64,000 nucleotides of DNA, from positions 1-64,000 of IMG/VR virus record IMGVR_UViG_3300021962_000072; one strand, 5' to 3'. How positions within the stretch are numbered: position 1 is the stretch's first letter; every line of letters starts with the position of its first letter. A program made the position numbers and the translations under genes. The notes below the pieces were generated by a model. The model worked only from the letters and a program-made list of their open reading frames with translations, was not told the origin of the DNA and searched no databases. Positions 57,615 to 64,000 of this stretch are shown here, in pieces. The stretch is from a virus.

Positions 57615-57835
57615 AAGATGAAAGTCATTTACCGGTCAGTGAACAAAGTTTAGTTTTCCGCCTTCGTAAGCGGGCAGAGATTAGACGACAGAATCAAGAT
57701 CGAAAATCAGTTCAAGAAGGTAAACCAGATCGAATATCAGATCTTTTAGAAGAAGCTGCCAATGAAATTGAACGTCTTCAAACTAGAAATTCTGAATTAG
57801 GTTGGATGGTCAATCCCGATAGAATGGGACAATAA
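57611..57835 (+). CDS. Small phage protein with helical C-terminus (74 aa)
   Basis: The ATG at 57611 overlaps the ligase TGA. LVFRLRKRAEIRRQNQDRKS then ISDLLEEAANEIERLQTRN is a layout common in short phage proteins (RAEIR … LLEEAA-x-EIE-x-L). Last gene before a terminator. Confidence 0.6.
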   Translation: MKDESHLPVSEQSLVFRLRKRAEIRRQNQDRKSVQEGKPDRISDLLEEAANEIERLQTRNSELGWMVNPDRMGQ

Positions 57836-57862
57836 TAGGGCACTTTGGTGCCCTATTTTTTT
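57836..57862 (+). terminator. Rho-independent terminator
   Basis: TAGGGCAC and GTGCCCTA pair around TTTG, followed by seven T. It ends the operon that began near 53859. The T-tract overlaps the -35 box of the next promoter. Confidence 0.93.
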
Positions 57863-57888
57863 GACTTTTTAGTTTATTAATATATAAT
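57861..57888 (+). promoter_or_regulatory. Sigma70-type promoter
   Basis: TTGACT at 57861-57866 and TATAAT at 57883-57888, 16 bases apart. Drives the irregular tRNA at 57895 and the histone-like gene. Confidence 0.75.
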
Positions 57889-57894
57889 TACAAT

Positions 57895-58005
57895 GTGGTC
57901 GTGAGTGGAATATGGTATACCTCCGGTCCGTTGTGATAACGCACTTGGGATGGGGCACAGACGTAGTCGCCGCCTTTGTAGGTTCAAATCCTACCGACCA
58001 CACCA
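57895..58005 (+). tRNA. Irregular tRNA-like RNA, anticodon unclear
   Basis: Acceptor GTGGTCG/CGACCAC, T arm GTAGG/CCTAC with TTCAAAT and encoded CCA are all perfect, and the D region (GAGTGGAATATGGTATAC) resembles tRNA-Leu. But about 56 bases separate D and T arms and no standard 5-bp anticodon stem with a 7-base loop is visible. An intron, an insertion or an unusual class II tRNA are possible. Confidence 0.6.
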
Positions 58006-58044
58006 TTCTCTATAATAAGTAGAGAACATATATAAGGAAAAATT

Positions 58045-58239
58045 ATGTCAAATACAGTAGAACAATTAAAATCTCATTTCGAAGCATTCTTAGCAGAAGA
58101 TGCAAAATTTTCAAGTGGTAATGGTGCAGCAGGTACTCGTGCTCGTAAAGCATTACAGGAAGTTGCAAAATTAGTTAAAGCTCGTAGAACAGAAATTACA
58201 GAAGAAAAGAACGCTCGCAAAGAAGCCAAGGCTGCGTAA
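58045..58239 (+). CDS. Histone H1-like (Hc1-type) protein
   Basis: A 64-residue protein: FLAEDAKFSSGNGAAGTRAR, then KALQEVAKLVKARRTEI and a Lys/Ala-rich tail. The GN-x-A-A/S-G-TRARKAL block is typical of bacterial histone H1-like proteins. It probably binds DNA. AAGGAAAAATT precedes the ATG. It could compact phage DNA or alter host chromatin. Confidence 0.72.
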   Translation: MSNTVEQLKSHFEAFLAEDAKFSSGNGAAGTRARKALQEVAKLVKARRTEITEEKNARKEAKAA

Positions 58240-58240
58240 A

Positions 58241-58708
58241 ATGAGCGATGATAAGATCGAAGACAATGACATTGTTATCGATCTTGGTAACAGTGTCTAT
58301 ACAGGAGAAAGTTATACATTAAGCAGTTCCGGCATAGACACTATTACCATAGATCCTTTATGGAACAACATGGCAACATCGATAACTATACCTACTTCTT
58401 CAACTACTTCTTTTACCGGCGGAAATTATACTATCGCTGGCAGTAATGGATACACCTGGTCAAATAGCGGTCTTGGTATCAATAATAATGCAAACGTTGT
58501 AATTACCCAAGGCGGAATGGAAATCAAGGACGGTGATATAAAAATAGGCGAAAGAAGTTTAACAAAATTTATGGAACAAATGGAACAGAGATTGTCAATA
58601 CTTGTTCCCGATCCAGAAAAATTAGAACAGTTCGAAGCACTTAAGAAAGCATACGAACATTACAAAACGATGGAAGCATTGTGCTTCCCTGATAAGAAAG
58701 ACAAATAA
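58241..58708 (+). CDS. Phage protein with Ser/Thr-rich front and conserved helical end
   Basis: A 155-residue protein. The N-terminal 85 residues are rich in Ser, Thr, Asn and Gly (TTSFTGGNYTIAGSNGYTW). The C-terminal half (IKDGDIKIGERSLTKFMEQM, EKLEQFEALKKAYEHYKTM) is a family found in many myovirus genomes. It may be a virion protein. It joins ThyX directly. Confidence 0.6.
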   Translation: MSDDKIEDNDIVIDLGNSVYTGESYTLSSSGIDTITIDPLWNNMATSITIPTSSTTSFTGGNYTIAGSNGYTWSNSGLGINNNANVVITQGGMEIKDGDIKIGERSLTKFMEQMEQRLSILVPDPEKLEQFEALKKAYEHYKTMEALCFPDKKDK

Positions 58709-59392
58709 ATGAATGTACGATTGGTCTCCTATTCACAACCAACAGAGGAATTTGCAAACTTGGGCATCGACGATGCGCAGGAACTCATTGCGTATTGCGC
58801 CCGTGTCAGCAATCCCTCAAACCAGCTCAATACAGAGACAAGTGAAAAACTCATCAGATACCTGGTCAAACACGCACACTGGAGTCCACTTGAAATGGTC
58901 TCAGCCTGCGTTGAAATCGAAACCACAAGAGACATCGCAAGACAAATCTTGCGACACAGAAGTTTCTCATTCCAAGAGTTCAGCCAACGATATGCTGACC
59001 CTACTCGAGACCTCTCGTTTACTATTAGAGAAGCAAGATTACAAGATCCAAAAAATAGACAGAACAGTGTCCCTCTGGACGGCACACTTGGCCATGCAAT
59101 CATACAAGATGAATGGAGAGATAGACAACTCGAACTCATCAGAGTCGCCAAGGAAACATACGAATGGGCTATATCTAAGGGCATAGCTAAAGAACAAGCC
59201 CGTGCGGTGCTGCCAGAGGGATTAACTGTGAGTCGTCTATACATGAATGGTACCTTACGTAGTTGGGTTCATTTTATTGAACTGCGTTCTGGAAACGGTA
59301 CACAAAAAGAGCATCAATTAGTTGCTCTTGCCTGCGCCAAAGCTATCGCTGCTATATTTCCTATGAGCGAGAGTTTAATCAGCAATGACTGA
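58709..59392 (+). CDS. thyX: Flavin-dependent thymidylate synthase
   Basis: A 227-residue ThyX. RHRSFSFQEFSQRY at 82-95 is the full RHR-x7-SxRY signature, and NGTLRSWVHFIELRSGNGTQ near 190 the second active-site region. It makes dTMP with FAD and methylene-tetrahydrofolate, supplying DNA synthesis. It overlaps the next gene by 8 bases. Confidence 0.95.
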   Translation: MNVRLVSYSQPTEEFANLGIDDAQELIAYCARVSNPSNQLNTETSEKLIRYLVKHAHWSPLEMVSACVEIETTRDIARQILRHRSFSFQEFSQRYADPTRDLSFTIREARLQDPKNRQNSVPLDGTLGHAIIQDEWRDRQLELIRVAKETYEWAISKGIAKEQARAVLPEGLTVSRLYMNGTLRSWVHFIELRSGNGTQKEHQLVALACAKAIAAIFPMSESLISND

Positions 59393-59768
59393 AGAATTAA
59401 AAGATTTCTGTCAAAATTACGAGGTTCGTGTCCTGAACGACCAAAAACGCAGGGCACGATATCACCCTCCCAGATTCTTTACAGAACCAGAACGTGCTGA
59501 CATCATCCGAAATGACATTGTAGAATACGAAACTGAAAAAGTCATTACTTTAGAAATACCAGAAGGTAGACTACGCACTCTTATAGAAATGGAGCGCAGA
59601 TTCTTTAGATGGCAACGGCACAGTCAGGGTGAGGTCGATATGTTCCAAACTTTAATGGACAAAGAAAGAGAAGAAGCACACTATCGTAATACCAATCCTG
59701 CTGTACAAAAAGCCTACGAACAATATTCTGTAATGCTTAATCTAGCCGGATATCAAAGAAAATTTTGA
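59385..59768 (+). CDS. Conserved phage protein (127 aa)
   Basis: Starts MTEELKDFCQNYEVRVLNDQ; mostly helical with a charged front (RRARYHPPRF) and an end with YEQYSVMLNLAGY. Coupled to ThyX. It resembles unnamed phage proteins found near ThyX. Function unknown. Confidence 0.6.
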   Translation: MTEELKDFCQNYEVRVLNDQKRRARYHPPRFFTEPERADIIRNDIVEYETEKVITLEIPEGRLRTLIEMERRFFRWQRHSQGEVDMFQTLMDKEREEAHYRNTNPAVQKAYEQYSVMLNLAGYQRKF

Positions 59769-59785
59769 ATCAAAATTCATAAGTA

Positions 59786-59814
59786 TTGACAGGTTTTAAA
59801 AAATATCTTATAAT
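59786..59814 (+). promoter_or_regulatory. Consensus promoter
   Basis: TTGACA at 59786-59791 and TATAAT at 59809-59814, 17 bases apart, 10 bases before the ATG at 59824. Confidence 0.85.
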
Positions 59815-59823
59815 TACTTTACT

Positions 59824-60633
59824 ATGAGAAATTACTGGACTTGTTCAAAATTTGCAGACTGGATCCGCGGGACCACAAAACTAAAGTGTGGCACCGGAAA
59901 AGAATGGGCTGAGTGGGAGAAAGCTGCCAAAGCCAGATATCCTTTCCGTTGGTGGTTAGCTGAAGAAGGTCTCGACTACATCCAAGACGTTTGGATGTTC
60001 ATTCCTGATAGGATTAATGATGTTCGCTACTATATTAACAATCGTTGGATTACCCGTACTCATGCTCTTACTGCCCATCCTAGGGACATTAAGCCTGGCG
60101 AATGGCGTGATGTGGGAAATCGTTTTCTTCCCTGTCTTTTTAACGAGCTTGTGGATTTCGTCGAGATAGAACAGGCGTGGCATCACTGTGTATGGGACGA
60201 AGAAGCCCGTAAAAAGCACAGCTATCCCTGGTGGCGTCGTTGGTATCGAAACTGGCGGTGTCCAGAAGCTGGCATTGCTTATCTAAATTGGGCAAAGACT
60301 CTAACTAACAAAGAGTTCATCCAAGAAGGCGAACAGGAAGAACCTACATATCAAGCCAAAGCTGCTAAAGAAATCTTAGAGCTCTATACCTGGTGGAAAG
60401 AAATTTATCCAAATCGTCCAGATGTTCACGACGCTAGCGGTTGGACTGCTTACTGTAATCTTCGCCGCGAAAAAGGTTATCATCTTTTAGATATGGAAGA
60501 TAAAACTCCCGAAATGGCAGAAATGTGTAATACTGCCCTTAATAAAACCAGAGAGCTTGAAGAAGCATACAATAAAGAAGATGAAGAAATGATGATCCGT
60601 CTTATTAAAATTCGCGAATCGTTATGGACTTAA
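59824..60633 (+). CDS. Large conserved phage protein, WIRG family
   Basis: A 269-residue, Trp- and Tyr-rich protein. WTCSKFADWIRG and GKEWAEWEKAAK at the front, then EEGLDYIQDVWMFIPDR, YYINNRW and RFLPCLFNELVDFVEIEQAW are the conserved blocks of a widely spread phage family. No activity is known to me. It heads a short operon. Confidence 0.72.
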   Translation: MRNYWTCSKFADWIRGTTKLKCGTGKEWAEWEKAAKARYPFRWWLAEEGLDYIQDVWMFIPDRINDVRYYINNRWITRTHALTAHPRDIKPGEWRDVGNRFLPCLFNELVDFVEIEQAWHHCVWDEEARKKHSYPWWRRWYRNWRCPEAGIAYLNWAKTLTNKEFIQEGEQEEPTYQAKAAKEILELYTWWKEIYPNRPDVHDASGWTAYCNLRREKGYHLLDMEDKTPEMAEMCNTALNKTRELEEAYNKEDEEMMIRLIKIRESLWT

Positions 60634-60794
60634 CTCCAAAAACTCCTAGTAGATTCCGGGCGTGGGTTTATCAACTTTGGATAGAAAACTCCGAAGAACA
60701 TTTGACATATGGCGAATCCCCATATAAAATAAAAGAGTATTGGGCCAAACACAAGTATTGGCTTAAACACCAATTTAAGAAAGCATTACAATGA
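60624..60794 (+). CDS. Small conserved phage protein (56 aa)
   Basis: The ATG overlaps the end of the previous gene by 10 bases, and its TGA overlaps the next ATG. RFRAWVYQLWIENSEEHLTY and EYWAKHKYWLKHQFK follow the pattern of a common small phage protein (LW-x-EN … Y … KWWLK-x-x-F). Function unknown. Confidence 0.7.
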   Translation: MDLTPKTPSRFRAWVYQLWIENSEEHLTYGESPYKIKEYWAKHKYWLKHQFKKALQ

Positions 60795-61066
60795 CTGATG
60801 AAAAGAAAGAAACCAAGGTTGTATTTGCACCCGGTTGCTTCGATCACTTCGAGGGAACCCAAGAAGAACTCAACGAGCTTGTTAAAGATATTCAAAAAAT
60901 GTTCGAAGGAAAAACACACGAAGAAATTAAATCTTCTGGTAGGATGGTTGATCCGGATGATCTCCCCCCTGAAATTCTTGCACAGTTAGCTGAACATTTT
61001 TTTGACGAAGAAGAATTAAACGAATTAGAATCCATGGGTATGCCACGGAATAGGAAACTGCAATGA
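60791..61066 (+). CDS. Small conserved acidic phage protein (91 aa)
   Basis: VVFAPGCFDHFEGTQEELNE near the start is the defining block. The rest is acidic and helical (LAEHFFDEEELNELESM). ATGA at the start. A conserved family in marine phages to my knowledge; function unknown. Confidence 0.68.
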   Translation: MTDEKKETKVVFAPGCFDHFEGTQEELNELVKDIQKMFEGKTHEEIKSSGRMVDPDDLPPEILAQLAEHFFDEEELNELESMGMPRNRKLQ

Positions 61067-61452
61067 AATTACAAACACCTGCGGAAGGTATTCTTAAAAA
61101 GAACGAATGGGGTGATTCAAAAATGTATCACGTAGTCTGTGACTGTGGTGCAGATTGGCATACTCACGATCTTTGGATAGAGGCTGAAGATGTAGGTGTT
61201 ACTGTAACGATCTATTCAACTGTAAAAAGTCCTTGGTGGTCAATGAATCGATTTAAACAGATTTGGACTTTACTTACTAAAGGTTATCTACAACAGGAAA
61301 CAGTTCTTACTATGTCCGAACAGACTGCATTGAACTATGCAGAAACTTTAAAATCATCTATTAAAGATGTTAAAGAATTCCGTAATAAAAGACTTTCTAA
61401 AAAAGAAAATATACAAGCTGTAAAAGAAGCAAATGAACAAGACTGTGTCTAA
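61063..61452 (+). CDS. Conserved phage protein (129 aa)
   Basis: YHVVCDCGADWHTHDLWIEA suggests a small Cys/His site; TVTIYSTVKSPWWS is a beta hairpin; the end is helical (TALNYAETLKSSIKDVKEF). Similar small proteins occur in large phages. Coupled by ATGA. Function unknown. Confidence 0.62.
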   Translation: MKLQTPAEGILKKNEWGDSKMYHVVCDCGADWHTHDLWIEAEDVGVTVTIYSTVKSPWWSMNRFKQIWTLLTKGYLQQETVLTMSEQTALNYAETLKSSIKDVKEFRNKRLSKKENIQAVKEANEQDCV

Positions 61453-62029
61453 GAGCCCACAGCGGCACTCCTTTCAAAAAGAAGGGTATGTTAAAAGAAT
61501 GGAGGAAAAAGGTGAACCTCCCAGCGAAGCATACCTAGATTATTTTGAAAAGGTCCTCGACGATCACGATCGTAAATTTGAAGATCCCCAAAGCAGAATC
61601 GACAACATGGAATACGATCTCCTAACCACCGATTGGATCCTGGAAAAAGCTCGTGCTGATGATGCCTATGCCCAAAACTTATATGCGGCAATGTGCAATA
61701 ATGACTTTATCAAAATGGAAGTCGTTCCGATTCTTAGGCAAGATCCAGAGAAAGATTTTTGGAGCGCCTCTTGGCGTTATGCCGGAGGCATCGTTGCCGA
61801 CATGCAACAAAAAGGTGATTACATAGATTGGTACTGTTCAGGTATAAGGGATATCGGAATCTATTCACCTGCTAAAGAAAACGAAGAATTTACCGAAGAA
61901 CAATTAGCCAGAAAGGCTGTTGTTGACAGATACGTGCCGGAAGGCTGTATAACCGACGAGATCCGGAATGATCTCCAACGTCTTGGTTGGGCAGTGGCGC
62001 CCGATGGAGATTGGAAAAAATTTGTTTAA
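61433..62029 (+). CDS. Conserved phage protein, WRYAGGIVA family
   Basis: A 198-residue protein. ATG at 61433 gives a 20-base overlap. FWSASWRYAGGIVADMQ then YIDWYCSGI is the conserved core of a phage family. VPEGCITDEIRNDLQRLGW near the end is also typical. Function unknown. Confidence 0.68.
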   Translation: MNKTVSKSPQRHSFQKEGYVKRMEEKGEPPSEAYLDYFEKVLDDHDRKFEDPQSRIDNMEYDLLTTDWILEKARADDAYAQNLYAAMCNNDFIKMEVVPILRQDPEKDFWSASWRYAGGIVADMQQKGDYIDWYCSGIRDIGIYSPAKENEEFTEEQLARKAVVDRYVPEGCITDEIRNDLQRLGWAVAPDGDWKKFV

Positions 62030-62052
62030 TTCAAGGAGATAAGTGAGATAAA

Positions 62053-62247
62053 ATGACCTGGGAACTCTATGAGGTCTGGGCCGTTGACGAGGCAGGACAC
62101 GAACAGTTAATCGAAACAACTAAAAGTCAAAAAGAAGCGATGGAACTAGCCGAAAGAACATTAGACGAAGGCTTTACAGAAACAGTGATCTATCGCGAAA
62201 CCGAAGATGGTGATTTGGAAGAATTCCAGAGATTCGTACTTGATTGA
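62053..62247 (+). CDS. Small conserved phage protein (64 aa)
   Basis: MTWELYEVWAVDEAGHEQLI is followed by a helix (QKEAMELAERTLDE) and an acidic end. AAGGAG upstream, about 12 bases from ATG. A small beta-alpha fold shared by several phages. Function unknown. Confidence 0.6.
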   Translation: MTWELYEVWAVDEAGHEQLIETTKSQKEAMELAERTLDEGFTETVIYRETEDGDLEEFQRFVLD

Positions 62248-62272
62248 CAGAATGTTTTTTCGAAGTTACACT
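62244..62272 (+). promoter_or_regulatory. Sigma70-type promoter
   Basis: TTGACA at 62244-62249 overlaps the previous stop; TACACT at 62267-62272 is 17 bases further. About 32 bases of leader precede the gene at 62311. Confidence 0.7.
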
Positions 62273-62310
62273 AAGTATTATTTTGTTTAACTTAACAACA
62301 GGAGCCTAAA

Positions 62311-63480
62311 TTGGTAACCAAAACAAAGAAGTTGTCTATCGCTGTTCGTGAAAACAAAGGACGTGATCTCAGCCCAAAGTGGGATGGTCACGAAACCTGG
62401 TCAGCTGACGAATTCTCTAAACACTTCCGCCGATCAATGGAATGGTATCGTCTTGAAAAAAGCGGTAAAGAATTAAAACCAAAAGTTATTGATTGGATGG
62501 GTCGTAACGGTTATACTAAAGATCAGATTTCTGCTTTTAAGAAAACTAAAGATAATCGTTGTGGACTTACAATGGGTGCCGTAGCAGCCAATCTTCTTAA
62601 AGGAATGCCCGACCTTCGTCCTGATTTCAATGAGGGTCGTAATACTGATACCTGGTTACGTAATGCTATCCAGAATGTCATTAATGAAGGTCGCGATGAT
62701 GCTGAAGATGAAGAAACTGCAGAACCAGTATCAGCTGTTCCGCAGATCAGTATCCAGGAACGTGTAAGAGAAGCCAGCTATAAAATGGCAGAAGAAATTG
62801 AAGATGCCCTAGAGCTGTTTGCTGAAGATCCTGCAACCTTCGATCCAAAAGCATTTAAAGTTCTTAATCTCCTTAAAGGCAAAGACGCCAAGGCTGCACA
62901 CGCTCGAATTATTCGTGACTTTTATCAACGTCAACACGACGAGTATGTCGAACTACAAGAAGGCAAGTGCGAGCAGCTTAAAGAAGCTTATAGACACCTT
63001 AGCAAAGCAGATGTTAAGAAGATCGTCTCTTTCTATAACGAAATTCTTAGTGCCTGCAATATGCTGATGCAGGAAGCTAAAGTTAATCGCAAGCCACGTG
63101 CCAAAAAGACCGTGAGCAAAGATAAACTTGTAGCTAAAGTGAAATATGCTAAAACTTTTGAGCCGCTGAAACTAGTATCGATTAATCCTGCTGACATTAT
63201 TGGTTCTAAAGAGCTGTGGGTTTACAATACTAAAACACGCAAATTAGGCAAATATGTTGCCAATGAATACATGGAATTGGGTATTAAAGGAACCAGCATC
63301 ACAGGATTTAGCGAAAATCTCAGCGTTCAAAAGACCCTGCGTAAGCCTGAAGAGAAACTCAAAGAGTTTAAATCTGCTGGTAAAGTAGCACTACGAAAAT
63401 TCCTTGAAGATATCAATGCTGTTGATACTAAAATGAATGGTCGTATTAACGAAGAAACTGTGCTGTTAAAAATACAATAA
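62311..63480 (+). CDS. Large conserved phage protein (389 aa), TTG start
   Basis: TTG at 62311 with AGGAG 6 bases upstream. WDGHETWSADEFSKHFRRSM and YTKDQISAFKKTKDN at the front, a helical middle, and FEPLKLVSINPADIIGSKEL then YNTKTRKLGKYVAN at the end. The latter half is a known family in T4-like and other large phages, possibly linked to virion assembly. It has its own promoter and terminator. Confidence 0.7.
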   Translation: MVTKTKKLSIAVRENKGRDLSPKWDGHETWSADEFSKHFRRSMEWYRLEKSGKELKPKVIDWMGRNGYTKDQISAFKKTKDNRCGLTMGAVAANLLKGMPDLRPDFNEGRNTDTWLRNAIQNVINEGRDDAEDEETAEPVSAVPQISIQERVREASYKMAEEIEDALELFAEDPATFDPKAFKVLNLLKGKDAKAAHARIIRDFYQRQHDEYVELQEGKCEQLKEAYRHLSKADVKKIVSFYNEILSACNMLMQEAKVNRKPRAKKTVSKDKLVAKVKYAKTFEPLKLVSINPADIIGSKELWVYNTKTRKLGKYVANEYMELGIKGTSITGFSENLSVQKTLRKPEEKLKEFKSAGKVALRKFLEDINAVDTKMNGRINEETVLLKIQ

Positions 63481-63501
63481 CAAAGTAATTACTCAGTAAC
63501 C

Positions 63502-63525
63502 AGCGGGCTCCGGCCCGCTTTTTTA
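63502..63525 (+). terminator. Rho-independent terminator
   Basis: AGCGGGC and GCCCGCT pair around TCCG, followed by six T. Ends the 62311 transcript. Confidence 0.95.
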
Positions 63526-63533
63526 TTGGCTGA

Positions 63534-63539
63534 TAAATA
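63534..63539 (+). promoter_or_regulatory. TAAATA late-promoter-like motif
   Basis: TAAATAC right after the terminator, 7 bases before the ATG at 63547. If it is a T4-like late promoter the leader would be almost absent. Confidence 0.35.
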
Positions 63540-63546
63540 CAGTACT

Positions 63547-64000
63547 ATGACCAAACAAACTATTGATTCTATCCTTCAAGATCTCGGAAAACATCTCAAT
63601 AACATAGCAGATAAAGCCGCTCTAGATCCAACACAACTGGTATTAGCTATGCCGAAAAGAGGGCTTACCGGTGATCATATCTCTGGCGGGAAAATCGTAA
63701 ATTTTGCCAGCACAGGAATCAAAGATAGTGCTAAAGATCTAGTTTTACAAGTTAACGACGACGGCATAGTAACAAACAAAATAACCACTTCAGTACTGCA
63801 AGGTCCCGTGACTACAGAAGGCGATCTCACTGTAACGGGAACGATAAAAGCAGCAGTATTGGAGGTTGGAGAAATCAAAGCTGATCTCAAATTAGAAAAG
63901 ACATCTCCATTAGAATTTAAAGCGATCAAAGGTGACAGCCCATACGGAAAAGGGTTGCTTTGGACTGGTTGGGGAATTACTAAGCAATTGGTAATGTCAG
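63547..64000 (+). CDS. Fibre-like structural protein, partial
   Basis: At least 151 residues, running off the window. The front is helical (TIDSILQDLGKHLNNIADK) and is followed by beta-repeat text (TSVLQGPVTTEGDLTVTGTI, AAVLEVGEIKADLKLEK) like the shaft of the 12447 protein. It ends at LLWTGWGITKQLVM, near the start of a possible head domain. Probably a tail fibre or virion surface protein. Confidence 0.6.
   Translation, partial: MTKQTIDSILQDLGKHLNNIADKAALDPTQLVLAMPKRGLTGDHISGGKIVNFASTGIKDSAKDLVLQVNDDGIVTNKITTSVLQGPVTTEGDLTVTGTIKAAVLEVGEIKADLKLEKTSPLEFKAIKGDSPYGKGLLWTGWGITKQLVMS

Noticed and set aside
57895-58005. Selenocysteine tRNA
   Set aside because: No TCA anticodon in a fitting loop and no 8-bp acceptor; no SelB-type gene in the window.

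Overview
This window reads as part of the genome of a large lytic tailed phage (Caudoviricetes) of an aquatic, probably marine, bacterium. It is AT-rich and densely packed. Genes are often joined by ATGA, TAATG or 8-base ATGNNTGA overlaps. It carries more than 30 tRNA genes, typical phage genes (ThyX, polynucleotide kinase, RNA ligase, a ClpP-type protease, phosphatases, fibre-like structural proteins), perfect host sigma70-type promoters (TTGACA, 16-17 bases, TATAAT) and T4-late-like TAAATA motifs. No terminase, capsid or polymerase gene lies in the window, so the phage group cannot be fixed from it. No integrase, rRNA, insertion sequence or CRISPR array was seen.

Layout. (1) 1-1.7 kb: the end of a BPL_N-type amidotransferase-fold gene, then a minus-strand operon of small membrane proteins. 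(2) 1.8-9.9 kb: a plus-strand operon of small, mostly unknown phage genes behind a consensus promoter. It starts with a metallophosphoesterase and a D,D-carboxypeptidase and includes a tandem family of small W/F-rich proteins. (3) 9.9-13.3 kb: a tRNA with a CUA (amber-reading) anticodon sits just ahead of a gene whose third codon is TAG. Then come a ClpP-like protease, a phage copy of initiation factor IF-1, a zincin-like protein and a tail-fibre-like protein. (4) 13.3-43.0 kb: a 30-kb block of biosynthetic genes on both strands. It holds eleven radical SAM proteins, nine proteins of the 2-oxoglutarate/Fe(II) oxygenase or cupin type, an adenylate-forming enzyme, an amidinotransferase, a PLP fold-type I enzyme, a QueC-like PP-loop ATPase, epimerase/SDR/UDP-sugar-dehydrogenase homologues, SGNH hydrolases, a GNAT and two kinase-like proteins. 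(5) 43.0-53.8 kb: an RNA region. It has two small genes, a possible attenuator, about 1.2 kb of structured non-coding RNA resembling the GOLLD class, and an array of tRNAs covering all 20 amino acids including an initiator tRNA. A flavin-dependent halogenase, a PD-(D/E)XK nuclease, SGNH hydrolases and small proteins lie among the tRNAs. (6) 53.8-63.5 kb: a plus-strand operon with a dual-specificity phosphatase, calcineurin-like phosphoesterase, HD (MESH1-like) hydrolase, polynucleotide kinase, RNA ligase, histone H1-like protein, ThyX and several conserved phage proteins. (7) 63.5 kb to the end: the start of another fibre-like structural gene.

How it fits together. The tRNA array, initiator tRNA, IF-1, amber tRNA, kinase/ligase pair and structured RNAs point to a phage that supplies or repairs much of its own translation machinery. 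The 30-kb block looks like a modification pathway in which radical SAM and Fe(II)/2-oxoglutarate enzymes act, possibly on a peptide, sugar or envelope component; its product cannot be read from the sequence.
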